Shown: in pieces, positions 1 through 7,951 of the stretch
Layout of the letters: the number at the start of each line of letters is the position of its first letter
How positions within the stretch are numbered: position 1 is the stretch's first letter
Assembly: GCF_030122845.1 (NCBI RefSeq)
Contig: NZ_CP126084.1
Location: 5,046,501-5,110,500 of the forward strand
Length of the DNA stretch: 64,000 nucleotides
Direction: 5' to 3'
DNA from: Paenibacillus woosongensis
GTDB lineage: Bacteria > Bacillota > Bacilli > Paenibacillales > Paenibacillaceae
Notes under the pieces: model-generated
The model's input: the letters and a program-made list of their open reading frames with translations, nothing else
Told to the model about the DNA's origin: nothing
Database searches by the model: none
Position numbers and translations under genes: made by a program

Positions 1-563
1 CTGGGCTTCGCCCCGGTACTTGGCGGCGTAGAAGATGCAGCTGTTTCCGAACCGCTCGGAACGGATTGAGGCGTAGCACCCTCTGCTGCGTCAGCCATTT
101 TATCCTCATCGGCTCGCTTCCCTTCACCGGTCTTACTGCCTGCACCCGACTGCTTTCCGGCTACCTCACCGGAAACAGCAGTGGCTGGCTCTTCCGCCTT
201 TGCTGCTGACTCACCGGCCGTGTCTTGTACAGCGCCCTTGTCACTGGATTCAGCGAGTGATGTCTCTCCTCTGCCCTCAGGCTGTAAAGCTGAAGACGGC
301 TTTTCCTTGTCCGGTACCGCCTCTTGTATCGGGCAAGCCTCCCCGTTCTCCGAAAAGTAATTCCTGGAGTCTGTTTCGGCAGACTGAGCCTCATTACGGG
401 ACGCCTCGACAGATGCATTACCAGATGCATCACCGGCTGAACCAGTCCGCTCCGGGTTGCCACTTCCGTAGAACCATACCGCAGCTAATACGATAGCGAT
501 AACGGCCAATAGCCCGAAAAATTTGTTTCTATTCTGCCATAATGTCCTGCTCCATTTCGGCAT
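1..563 (-). CDS. Membrane-anchored protein with long low-complexity linker, N-terminal part only (cut by window edge)
   Basis: The frame runs open from an ATG at 563 to the window edge, so only the first 187 or so residues are visible. A basic start (MPKWSRTLWQNRNK) is followed by one hydrophobic segment (about residues 15-31, ending AAVWFYG). After that comes about 150 residues of Ala/Gly/Ser/Glu-rich linker with no fold, as expected for an extracellular spacer. A GGGGTGG ribosome site sits 5 bases before the ATG. It follows the large riboswitch-controlled SLH/DUF4430 gene by 74 bases on the same strand, so it is probably in the same cobalamin-controlled transcript. By inference a DUF4430 or other ligand-binding domain lies beyond the edge. 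The visible part alone does not identify a function. Confidence 0.75.
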   Translation of the reverse strand, partial: MPKWSRTLWQNRNKFFGLLAVIAIVLAAVWFYGSGNPERTGSAGDASGNASVEASRNEAQSAETDSRNYFSENGEACPIQEAVPDKEKPSSALQPEGRGETSLAESSDKGAVQDTAGESAAKAEEPATAVSGEVAGKQSGAGSKTGEGKRADEDKMADAAEGATPQSVPSGSETAASSTPPSTGAKP

Positions 564-603
564 ATGCCCACCCCAAGCTATGATAATCGTATAAATAGGG
601 AAA

Positions 604-625
604 GAAGGAGGCTTAAGTCTCCTTC
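604..625 (-). other. Intercistronic inverted repeat
   Basis: A 7-bp perfect inverted repeat (GAAGGAG / CTCCTTC) encloses CTTAAG in the 74-base gap between the SLH/DUF4430 gene and the membrane protein gene. On the minus strand it is followed by TTTCCC, which is too poor a U-tract for a full terminator. It could act as a partial terminator or mRNA-stability hairpin that lowers the downstream gene relative to the upstream one. Confidence 0.4.
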
Positions 626-637
626 TCCCGGTTAATG

Positions 638-3600
638 CTATGGATTGATCATGGCGTGCATTTTCACGATCACGACAGCAGCCATTTCTCTAGTGACTTG
701 CTCGTGCGGCCGGAAATCGTCGCCGTCTCCCGACATGAGCCCGGATTGAACAGCCGAATCCACATAAGCGGCAGCCCAATCGGATACTTGCTCACGGTCT
801 TTGAGAGTACGGTTCGGGGCTGTGCCCTCCCCTGCATTCAGCAGCATTTGCCCTTGCATGCGCACAAGAATCGTAGCCATTTCCTGTCTGGTTATTTGTT
901 GATTCGGCCCGAAATGATGATCGCTCAAGCCGGAAATCAGACCTCTCTCCTTAGCCGCAGCTACATATCCGGCGTACCAGGAGCCTTGGCTGACATCCTT
1001 GAAGCCCGCCGTATTTGCAGACGGCTGTTCGCCTGCCAGCTTGACGACCAGTACCGCGAATTCCGCACGGGTCAAACCACGTTTTGGTTCAAACTGCGGC
1101 GTCGCCGTTCCGGTTCCTGCCATCAAGCCCAGCTCGGTCGCTTTTTCAACCGCTTCCTTGGCCCATGCAGATATGGAAGCTTGATCCCCATATACAACTG
1201 GAGCCGGTTTGGAGACGGCAGGTTGTATATCGGACATATCGAACAACGGGCTTTGCTTCTTCAGCATCCGCTCATACGCACTAAGCGCCATTAGCCCCTG
1301 GTGGGTTGCCATATAATCGCTAGCTTCTCCTGCCGTATGGGCGAAGCCGCCATCCTTGTTCACAAATGCCTGCAGCGCTGTGAGCAGGTCGCCGCCGCTC
1401 TTCACGAACCGCTGATCGTCCAGTGGAATATTAAGGCTGGACAGGGCAATAATCACTTGCGAAATGCTCTCGCTCGTCTCGACGCCCCACGCTTTAAAGC
1501 CTCCACTGGCGAGCTGCTGCTGTGATAGCCAGGCCAGCGCGTTATCCGCAGCCGCTTTGACCTCTTTGCGGTTCTGGTAGTTCGCCAGAGCTTGCAGCGC
1601 CATGGCTGTCATATCGATATCGCTTTGGCCGTTGGACGACTTGCTGATCGGGAATCCACCATCGGTGTTCTGCTGCTGCAGCAGCGAAGCGACCAGCTTG
1701 TCCCGTGTCCACAGCGCATCGTTTGGAATATCCGCCTTGGCTGCATCTAGGGACAGCAAAGCGAATACGAGTCCGTTTGTACCCTGATTCATCATGCGCG
1801 CATTGTTGTAGATTTTCTCCAGCAAGTCTGTCCCCGCTACGCTGCGCGGGTCCTTGCCGATTGCGGCAACAGCCAGCACCATGCGCTCGTAGTCCGTCAC
1901 TAAGCGGAAATCACCGTTGTTCTCGCGAACATGGCTCTCGAGCACCGAGTAATACTCCGCAGGCACTTGCTTGCCGGAGCGAGCTAAGGCCAAAGCGTCC
2001 CAGTCGTTAAAATTATCGTGCTTGGCGAAACTGCGATTGTTCAAAATCCAAGCCGAAGCCTTAGCAATTGCTGACTTGATACGCTCCAGAGAAGCCGTTT
2101 GCTGCTCCGGCGTTGCCGCTGCGGCTTGTCCTAAGGCTCCTTCGGCAGCGCCAATGCCAGCAGGCCCGCCAGCTCCAGGTGCTCCGGCGCCCGGTGCTCC
2201 TTGTCCGGCGTCTTCGTCTTCAAGATCTTTGCCGAGATTTGTAGTATAACGCCAGCGGAGAACATCGCCGTTCTGCAGCGTATACAGTCCTGCGCTGTAA
2301 TTTGGAAATACCCCGTTTACCTGATACATCCAGCCGCTCACAGGCCCTTTGTCAAACTCGCCTAAACCGTTTATTGCTTGAACATAAAGGGTAGCATCTG
2401 AACCGATGTAATTCATAGAAATACCGCGCCCTTGCAGCGCTCTCTTTAGGACTGTAAATGCGGTATCTCCATCCTGGAGCGTAACCGTGACAGGCGCAAT
2501 AATGTCACCTTCGCCAATCGTGTGTTTCTCTACAGACAAAGTAATTGTACGCACAGCTGGAGGAGTTACTATGCCGCCTCCTGTACCCGGATTGCCGCCA
2601 TTGCCAGGCGTGCCTTCCCCATTGCCGGGAGCTCCGCCATTGCCAGGAGTGGTACCGCCGTTGCCCGGACTACCTCCTTGTCCAGGAGTATCCTTGGTCT
2701 TCAGGTCGTAAGCGATGAACTCCGTGAAATGCGTTGTCTTGATGACTAAATCCCCACGATCGTCTGCATAGGCATATACATCTTCCGTTCCTTGCGAGGA
2801 GTCGTTGTATTTCGGAATCGGATGGAAGCTTCCATCGCTGCCGATCCAGCCGGCATGCCTGCTGCCCTGCCCAATCAGCTTCAACGTTACATGACGGCTG
2901 AAATCAATCCGATCACTGCCGCCGATCTTCACGCGAATCGCAATCTGAGTAAGTTCCTCGTTCGTTAAAGACAATACGGCGTTTACCTTATTAATCAACG
3001 AGTTATCCGTGGAGCTCAGCTTGCTCGGCAGTTGAATCTGGCGATTCCAGCCTGATGTAATGACCTCAGTATTTGGTGCAATATCAAAATACGTACTGTC
3101 TGTAACTGAAGTGACCTGCGGCAATTGCGCTTTAGTAAACTCTAGGATGACCCTGTCTTCTGTCAACGGATCTCCATATGACCCGTTCTCAAAATGAGTC
3201 TCACCATCTGGAATTGAAATGATCCGTTCGTGAACCGGCCCGGAGGAAGCCGGAACAACTACGTTCACTGCCTCGCTGTCGCTTTGCCCGGCCAAGGCAT
3301 CTGCCAATGCCTGCACGGATATTGTGCCTTCGGCTGCTTGGCCTGTAAGGGCAATGTTAGCCAGCTGGTTATTGAGCAGGGTTACGCCCGCAACCTGCAG
3401 CCCTGTCGTACCAGTGTCAATAAGCCAGTGATTTGCCTGCTCTGCAGCCGGCGTAAATGTATCTCCTACCAGCTTGATTTCAATCGCCGGGTTCAAGGCT
3501 CCATGACTGATTTCAGATGCTGCTGGCGTTATGCTCGCCCAGCGGCTGTAATAGAAATGTACCTGATCGCCGGGCTGAATAACATAATCGCCCGCTCCGA

Positions 3601-4888
3601 CTAAAGGAGCAACACCATTGACGTTGTACATCCAGCCGTCCCAGCCGCCCAAAGTTCCGGCGGCCTGTCCGCCAATCGCCGTGACGTAAGCATTGCTGCC
3701 GCTGCCCGTAATGCTGTAACTGATCGGCGGCACAGCGGTATCAAGACCCTGCTTCATCACATCAAGCGCTGTAATTTCTCCGCCGTTCGAGGCTACCGTG
3801 ACAGTCTGAGGCGCATACAGCTCGCCGTCCATTCCGGTCACTTGCAGCTGTGCTGATATACCCGGCTGAACCGGCGTCGTTTCAGCGATACGATACCAGG
3901 TCGACTGCCCATGCTGGATGTCGAGCAGTGCAATAAGCGCCTGCTCCGTAGACATGCTGTTCATTCTCGTGTCGGCAGCTTTCCATTTGAAGGAGCCGTC
4001 AGCCAACTGGAACAGCGCATAGGCATCCAATACCGAATGGCCGTTCTTGATCCACTCGGAGGATAATGCATCGTCGCCTACAGCCACCAGTCCGGACACT
4101 GTAGTCGACAGACTATTCGAATTGTCTCCGGATCCCCATGTCCCGGGTGAGTTAAACCCGCCATGATCGAGCTGCCGCTGCTTCAACAGCTCCTTTGCGC
4201 GCTGAATAGCGCTGTCCACCGCGCTCTGCCCCTGGTATTTGCCAAGCGCCAGCAACGCCATACCGGTCATGTCCGTATCGCCGGACGACCCAGTCGGTGT
4301 TAAACCGAATCCGCCATCCGCATATTGGCAAGATAGCAAATAGTCCAAAGCTTTCTTCGCCGCCGCCGCATCCCATGTGCCTACGTCCGCGCCGAGTTTG
4401 ACCCCGGCATCCATAGCAAGCATAGCCCAAATATGCTTGTTAACGCCGCCGATCGCCCCTGTAGCAGGATTCTGCTGTGCTGCAAGCTCAGCCCATAAAT
4501 TTCGATCGGTCTCCCAAGCATGCGCCGGATCTTTCCCCATAGCCAGCAGCCCGAATATGTATCTGATATGCTCGGTTCCCCCGTTATTGGCCGCTAAATT
4601 AGGCGCCGTCGTCTCCCAGGAAGGCAATCTCCAGCTTCCATCCTGCAAATCTTCTCCTGCGCCCCATAAAGCTACCAGCTCCCACCAGGACTCGATTCGT
4701 TTCGTCGAGCCGGCATCACTATACTGCTTGGCATAGTAATCCACAGTGCTCGCAATCATACTGCTCAGCTGCGTGTTGCTGGTTCCTCCCGCCGCCTTGG
4801 CGAGCTGAGGATTCACTAGAGACAACAGCAGCATGAAGCTCATCCATAGAGGCAAGCTTCTCTTCATCCAATTCTTCCAACTGTTCAA
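638..4888 (-). CDS. SLH-anchored surface protein with paired helical-barrel and DUF4430 modules; putative cobalamin/corrinoid-binding protein
   Basis: 1416 residues from a TTG at 4888, which sits 6-7 bases after AAAGGAGAG (4895-4903). A longer ATG frame begins at 4945 but lies inside the riboswitch terminator. Order of parts: signal peptide; alpha/alpha barrel with prenyltransferase-type repeats (about 56-333; QYADGGFG, DHGGFN); DUF4430 (about 355-450; GWMYNVNG); beta-rich region; Pro-Gly-Asn linker; second DUF4430 (about 785-880; GWMYQVNG); Gly/Ala/Pro linker; second helical barrel (about 930-1215; NTDGGFP, ASGGFKAWG); three SLH repeats (about 1233-1416). Known: animal intrinsic factor and transcobalamin pair an alpha6/alpha6 barrel with a C-terminal domain related to DUF4430. 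Together with the upstream cobalamin riboswitch, this supports surface capture of cobalamin or another corrinoid. The ligand is inferred. The third SLH motif reads VTREMA, one residue short of the usual TRAEM. Confidence 0.85.
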   Translation of the reverse strand: MNSWKNWMKRSLPLWMSFMLLLSLVNPQLAKAAGGTSNTQLSSMIASTVDYYAKQYSDAGSTKRIESWWELVALWGAGEDLQDGSWRLPSWETTAPNLAANNGGTEHIRYIFGLLAMGKDPAHAWETDRNLWAELAAQQNPATGAIGGVNKHIWAMLAMDAGVKLGADVGTWDAAAAKKALDYLLSCQYADGGFGLTPTGSSGDTDMTGMALLALGKYQGQSAVDSAIQRAKELLKQRQLDHGGFNSPGTWGSGDNSNSLSTTVSGLVAVGDDALSSEWIKNGHSVLDAYALFQLADGSFKWKAADTRMNSMSTEQALIALLDIQHGQSTWYRIAETTPVQPGISAQLQVTGMDGELYAPQTVTVASNGGEITALDVMKQGLDTAVPPISYSITGSGSNAYVTAIGGQAAGTLGGWDGWMYNVNGVAPLVGAGDYVIQPGDQVHFYYSRWASITPAASEISHGALNPAIEIKLVGDTFTPAAEQANHWLIDTGTTGLQVAGVTLLNNQLANIALTGQAAEGTISVQALADALAGQSDSEAVNVVVPASSGPVHERIISIPDGETHFENGSYGDPLTEDRVILEFTKAQLPQVTSVTDSTYFDIAPNTEVITSGWNRQIQLPSKLSSTDNSLINKVNAVLSLTNEELTQIAIRVKIGGSDRIDFSRHVTLKLIGQGSRHAGWIGSDGSFHPIPKYNDSSQGTEDVYAYADDRGDLVIKTTHFTEFIAYDLKTKDTPGQGGSPGNGGTTPGNGGAPGNGEGTPGNGGNPGTGGGIVTPPAVRTITLSVEKHTIGEGDIIAPVTVTLQDGDTAFTVLKRALQGRGISMNYIGSDATLYVQAINGLGEFDKGPVSGWMYQVNGVFPNYSAGLYTLQNGDVLRWRYTTNLGKDLEDEDAGQGAPGAGAPGAGGPAGIGAAEGALGQAAAATPEQQTASLERIKSAIAKASAWILNNRSFAKHDNFNDWDALALARSGKQVPAEYYSVLESHVRENNGDFRLVTDYERMVLAVAAIGKDPRSVAGTDLLEKIYNNARMMNQGTNGLVFALLSLDAAKADIPNDALWTRDKLVASLLQQQNTDGGFPISKSSNGQSDIDMTAMALQALANYQNRKEVKAAADNALAWLSQQQLASGGFKAWGVETSESISQVIIALSSLNIPLDDQRFVKSGGDLLTALQAFVNKDGGFAHTAGEASDYMATHQGLMALSAYERMLKKQSPLFDMSDIQPAVSKPAPVVYGDQASISAWAKEAVEKATELGLMAGTGTATPQFEPKRGLTRAEFAVLVVKLAGEQPSANTAGFKDVSQGSWYAGYVAAAKERGLISGLSDHHFGPNQQITRQEMATILVRMQGQMLLNAGEGTAPNRTLKDREQVSDWAAAYVDSAVQSGLMSGDGDDFRPHEQVTREMAAVVIVKMHAMINP

Positions 4889-4894
4889 CGTCCG

Positions 4895-4903
4895 CTCTCC
4901 TTT
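4895..4903 (-). promoter_or_regulatory. Ribosome binding site that fixes the TTG start
   Basis: The minus strand reads AAAGGAGAG followed by CGGACG and TTG. This places translation start at 4888, downstream of the riboswitch terminator, rather than at the ATG at 4945 inside the terminator stem. Confidence 0.75.
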
Positions 4904-4922
4904 ACCATCCTTTTTTGTGGAC

Positions 4923-4958
4923 AACAAAAAAAACACCTTTCCCATAGAGAAAGATGTT
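4923..4958 (-). terminator. Intrinsic terminator, expression platform of the cobalamin riboswitch
   Basis: On the minus strand AACATCTTTC pairs over 10 bp with GAAAGGTGTT (one G-U pair, loop TCTATGG), followed by a run of eight T. It lies after the B12-box aptamer and before the ribosome site, so cobalamin binding would be expected to stop transcription here. Confidence 0.85.
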
Positions 4959-5054
4959 TCCGAAGATTTGTCCGTGTAGCACTATACACACTCGGCCGCT
5001 CCAATGACTAAACACGACGGCAGCAGCACGAATAAACATCTCCATCTCATCCTC

Positions 5055-5250
5055 GTGAGAAATTACAGAGCCCTTACACGGCAGGTCTCCTGGCTTCGCA
5101 TCATCGCTTCAACTATCCCCTTCCCGTTGATGATCAACAGTGGTTTTATGATAGTCAGCTCCGCGTTACAGTGGCGGGACCGCGTCGAATTTTCATCGAA
5201 CTTCCCTATTAAGCTGCGTCATAATACATTATGGGCAGCACCGTATAAGT
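5055..5250 (-). promoter_or_regulatory. Cobalamin (B12) riboswitch aptamer
   Basis: The minus strand carries the B12 box AAGCCAGGAGACCTGCC (5096-5080). Upstream of it lie other conserved pieces of the class: GGTGCTGCC near 5240, an AATAGGGAA block, the GCGGTCCCGCCACTGTAA segment near 5170-5187, and AACGGGAAGGGG before the box. Length (about 195 nt) and order match the AdoCbl-type family. The ends are approximate. It precedes the SLH/DUF4430 gene and nothing else, so that gene and its downstream partner are the regulated ones. Confidence 0.95.
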
Positions 5251-5279
5251 AGAATATAAAATTGATTTGATTCCGGGTT

Positions 5280-5308
5280 ATTGTATCAGATTTCACGGGT
5301 TTAGACAA
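5280..5308 (-). promoter_or_regulatory. Candidate sigmaA promoter for the riboswitch transcript
   Basis: The minus strand reads TTGTCT (5308-5303), a 17-bp spacer, then TACAAT (5285-5280). Transcription would start near 5272, about 20-30 bases before the aptamer, which is the right place for a riboswitch leader. Confidence 0.65.
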
Positions 5309-5413
5309 AGGTTTTTCTGCATTGCTATCGCGATAACGGTAATTGGGCCAATCATCGCTAGAATTGTTCTGGCCCGGCCGCTTTCTTCAAATAACCCGTT
5401 AGCCTTCCCCGGC

Positions 5414-6709
5414 CTAATCAAACCGCTGCGTCTTATACCACTTGCTTTCCCGATGCATGATTTTGTCCATGATCATGTTATAAGAGGCACGGAGTGAAAT
5501 GACAAGGAATAGCTGTGCGTAAGTAAAATACGTAATACAGGACAGTACGAAGTTCCGGACGTTGCTCTGCCCGATATCGGAAGCCAGGGCAAGGTTGATC
5601 TGCAGTACGTACAAGTAATACATCAGCGCCCAGGCGAAGATCAGATAAATGTACACATCGCCTTCAAACTGAAAGGGAGACAGCACCTCCGGTTTAAATA
5701 AAGCGATGAGCCAGTAAGCGATGTTGACGACAATGATCAGGTCGGAAATCACGATCGTGACCAGAAACCAGAAATAGCTGGCCATATAATAAAGGACATG
5801 CAGCTTGATGCGCCAGCTCGAAGGCTTGAACAAGTGGTGAAAATTGTCCAGTACGACCTGGTAGTTCCCTTTGGCCCATCGTTCGCGCTGCTTCATATAT
5901 ACGGATAGCTGCTCCGGCTCCTGCTGGTAAGCCTCGGCCTGCGGGGCCAGCGCAATAAGCTGGCCCCTGGAGAGAATTTCAAACGAAATGGCCGTATCCT
6001 CGGTCAGCGCCTGCTCGTCCCAACCGCCGATTTCTTTGATCAGCGACGTTTTGATAATAAAGTTCGTGCCCGGTATCGTCCCCAGCTTGAACAGCTCCCA
6101 CATGCCGGTATGGAGCACCCGCTGCATCGTCACCAGCTCCAAATTAATGCACCTGGATAAGAAGTTCTGCCCCCGGTTCCGGGCCTTGTTGCGTCCAAAC
6201 ACCGCCCCGTACAATTCCGGCTCCTCCATCGCCTTCTGCACGAGAAAGAGCAGCGAATTTTTCTCCGGCGCAGCGTCCGCGTCAAAAATGCAAATCCACT
6301 CCCCGGTGGCATGCTCCAATGCATCGTTCAAGGCGCCTGATTTGCCGCCCGTTCCTTTACGCTCCATGATGAAGAAGTCCCGATGCTGGTACATGGGCTG
6401 AGCCTTAAGCGCCTTTAGCCGCCCTGCTGTATTATCCGTGCAGTTATCCGCCACGACGATAAACTGAATTTTGTGCTCGGGATAGTTCAGATGGAGAACA
6501 TGCCTCGCCGTAGCCGTGATGACAAGCTCTTCGTTGTGGGCTGGAACGATCACGGTCACCGTGGGGAAGCCTTCCATATCGGCAGGCATTGTCAACGGCG
6601 TTATACTCTGCCGCCATACAAAGCGAATGGCTCCGGTCATGATGATGATCGATTGAAATACGGCAATCCAGATGCTAACCATGCACAGTATCAACAATAC
6701 ATCAGCCAC
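5414..6709 (-). CDS. Membrane glycosyltransferase family 2, exopolysaccharide synthase (YdaM/PgaC-like)
   Basis: Processive inverting GT2 enzyme that polymerises and probably exports a polysaccharide at the membrane. An N-terminal membrane helix precedes the GT-A domain: TVIVPAHNEE, VVADNCTDNT (UDP-sugar Asp), FDADAAPE (metal-binding DxD-type), ALTEDTAISF (catalytic base TED) and QRERWAKGN (the Q/RxxRW product-binding motif). Three or four C-terminal helices follow. The preferred start is the GTG at 6709, 7 bases after CGGGGGAAATTCA; it overlaps the stop of the preceding small gene, indicating translational coupling. It has no PilZ domain, so c-di-GMP control would have to come from the degenerate GGDEF protein encoded upstream. 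431 residues. It is the last gene of the operon. Confidence 0.9.
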   Translation of the reverse strand: MADVLLILCMVSIWIAVFQSIIIMTGAIRFVWRQSITPLTMPADMEGFPTVTVIVPAHNEELVITATARHVLHLNYPEHKIQFIVVADNCTDNTAGRLKALKAQPMYQHRDFFIMERKGTGGKSGALNDALEHATGEWICIFDADAAPEKNSLLFLVQKAMEEPELYGAVFGRNKARNRGQNFLSRCINLELVTMQRVLHTGMWELFKLGTIPGTNFIIKTSLIKEIGGWDEQALTEDTAISFEILSRGQLIALAPQAEAYQQEPEQLSVYMKQRERWAKGNYQVVLDNFHHLFKPSSWRIKLHVLYYMASYFWFLVTIVISDLIIVVNIAYWLIALFKPEVLSPFQFEGDVYIYLIFAWALMYYLYVLQINLALASDIGQSNVRNFVLSCITYFTYAQLFLVISLRASYNMIMDKIMHRESKWYKTQRFD

Positions 6710-6854
6710 TGAATTTCCCCCGATCATATTTTTTATTTACTCTGTTCCGAAATACAAGGGTAGCAACCGTTAAAATGACAACAGTCACCGCAAATATGAA
6801 GCTGACTCCAATACATAATGGAATGAACCAGTCGACGTACGACGCCATAAGCAA
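6702..6854 (-). CDS. Small single-span membrane protein between GGDEF-like and GT2 genes
   Basis: 50 residues from TTG 6854, or 48 from ATG 6848. GGAGGGAGGTG (6861-6871) favours the TTG by spacing (7 bases). The sequence starts MASYVDWFIPLCIG, has one transmembrane segment of about 25 residues (GVSFIFAVTVVILTVATLVF) and ends basic (RNRVNKKYDRGKFSG). Its TGA overlaps the GTG start of the glycosyltransferase. The tight packing, ribosome site and clean membrane topology argue for a real gene. It occupies the place that ydaL has in the B. subtilis operon but is not a deacetylase. It may be a small accessory subunit of the synthase, as many EPS synthases need one; that is inference. Confidence 0.7.
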   Translation of the reverse strand: MLMASYVDWFIPLCIGVSFIFAVTVVILTVATLVFRNRVNKKYDRGKFSG

Positions 6855-6897
6855 ATCCGGCACCTCCCTCCCGAATCCAGGGCAATCCCTCTAGCAA

Positions 6898-7773
6898 TTA
6901 AATGTACTCCCCTATCAAATCCGTTTCGGAATATCTCTCCAGTGCAGCGATAATTGCGTCGATATCCTTATACTTGCTGAACTGCTCCTTCTGGAATACG
7001 ATCGTTCCCGCGCGAATGACGAGCTTAAGGGGGCGCCCATTTCTATCCAGGAAATGAATATCCATCAGGGCCAGCTTGATCCGATCCGCCAACGCCTGCA
7101 GGAAGTCATGGTTGGTCATCGGGCACAGAATGATAAACCTGCCCTGCTCCAGGGAAAATTTATAATCCTCATAACGGATCTGAGTCTGAATAATGCTCGA
7201 TAGCTCCTGCAGAAGCAGGGCATAACGCTGCGAACCTAGCAATTCCTGCACCAGCGGTAGAAAATCGATTTTGAACATCGCCATGCAGAAGCTGTAGCGT
7301 TCTGAGTACCTGTTGGCCAAATTAGACTGCTTGACGACAATTTCGGCCAGCGCCTCTTTGTTGCCGAGTGCCGTATCGAGATCAACCTGCGGTGTACGCT
7401 GCTCCAGTTCTGCCAGCCGCTGGATGACGATCTTGCTACGAATTAGCGCCGATTTGATTACAGCGGCAATACCAACATTGGCCGGTACAAGCAAAATCCA
7501 CAAAAAAGCCAAAACATCCAGACGCGCAAAAGTCGACAACCATACAAAATACCCGACCAGGAACACGAATACTCCGACGACGGACACCCCTAATGGAAGT
7601 ATCAGCCCGATCAGCAGTGCCGCCAAGGCCGCGATGCTGAACGCAAATTCCGCCCCGGTATAGCTCTGCTCAAGATAAACGTTGAGAAAGACGAAAAACT
7701 GCTGTACGATCGCCAGTAAAATAAGCAGGATATAGCCCGATGCCATGCGATATGCCGGTATGTTGCGCCTCAT
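6898..7773 (-). CDS. Membrane protein with degenerate GGDEF domain, probable c-di-GMP receptor (YdaK-like)
   Basis: 291 residues from ATG 7773, placed 7-8 bases after GGAAGG; the open frame upstream of it lacks a ribosome site. Four or more hydrophobic helices occupy about residues 10-120, then a GGDEF-fold domain. The signature position reads EQGRF (209-213) instead of GGDEF, so cyclase activity is not expected. RYED (200-203) lies exactly five residues before it, the position of the RxxD inhibitory site that binds c-di-GMP. This is the pattern of B. subtilis YdaK, a c-di-GMP receptor in an exopolysaccharide operon. Neighbours (GH8-like, GT2) fit that operon. Binding itself is inferred. Confidence 0.85.
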   Translation of the reverse strand: MRRNIPAYRMASGYILLILLAIVQQFFVFLNVYLEQSYTGAEFAFSIAALAALLIGLILPLGVSVVGVFVFLVGYFVWLSTFARLDVLAFLWILLVPANVGIAAVIKSALIRSKIVIQRLAELEQRTPQVDLDTALGNKEALAEIVVKQSNLANRYSERYSFCMAMFKIDFLPLVQELLGSQRYALLLQELSSIIQTQIRYEDYKFSLEQGRFIILCPMTNHDFLQALADRIKLALMDIHFLDRNGRPLKLVIRAGTIVFQKEQFSKYKDIDAIIAALERYSETDLIGEYI

Positions 7774-7951
7774 AATCAACCTTCCTTCTATGTCGTCATC
7801 AGCCCAAGGAGAGTTCTGGCTTACAATCCATGGATGTAAAAAAATAGGCATTCCCATATAAAGCCTCATACGGGAAGTGCCGTATATTTCGATCTTTTAA
7901 TACTATATTCTACAGATTCAAACTATACACTTTCTGAACAATTACCCTAAA

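Noticed and set aside
635..1294. 219-codon plus-strand frame
   Set aside because: Lies antisense to the SLH repeats of the large surface gene; composition is a shadow of that frame and it has no ribosome site.
2560..2700. Possible tandem-repeat or CRISPR-like array
   Set aside because: The repeats encode the PGNGG-type protein linker, vary at the codon level and have no spacers.
4889..4945. Longer N-terminus of the SLH/DUF4430 protein starting at ATG 4945
   Set aside because: The ATG lies in the riboswitch terminator stem and has no ribosome site; TTG 4888 has one and gives a proper signal peptide.
5004..5252. 82-codon plus-strand frame over the riboswitch
   Set aside because: Antisense to the conserved aptamer; the conservation is explained by RNA.
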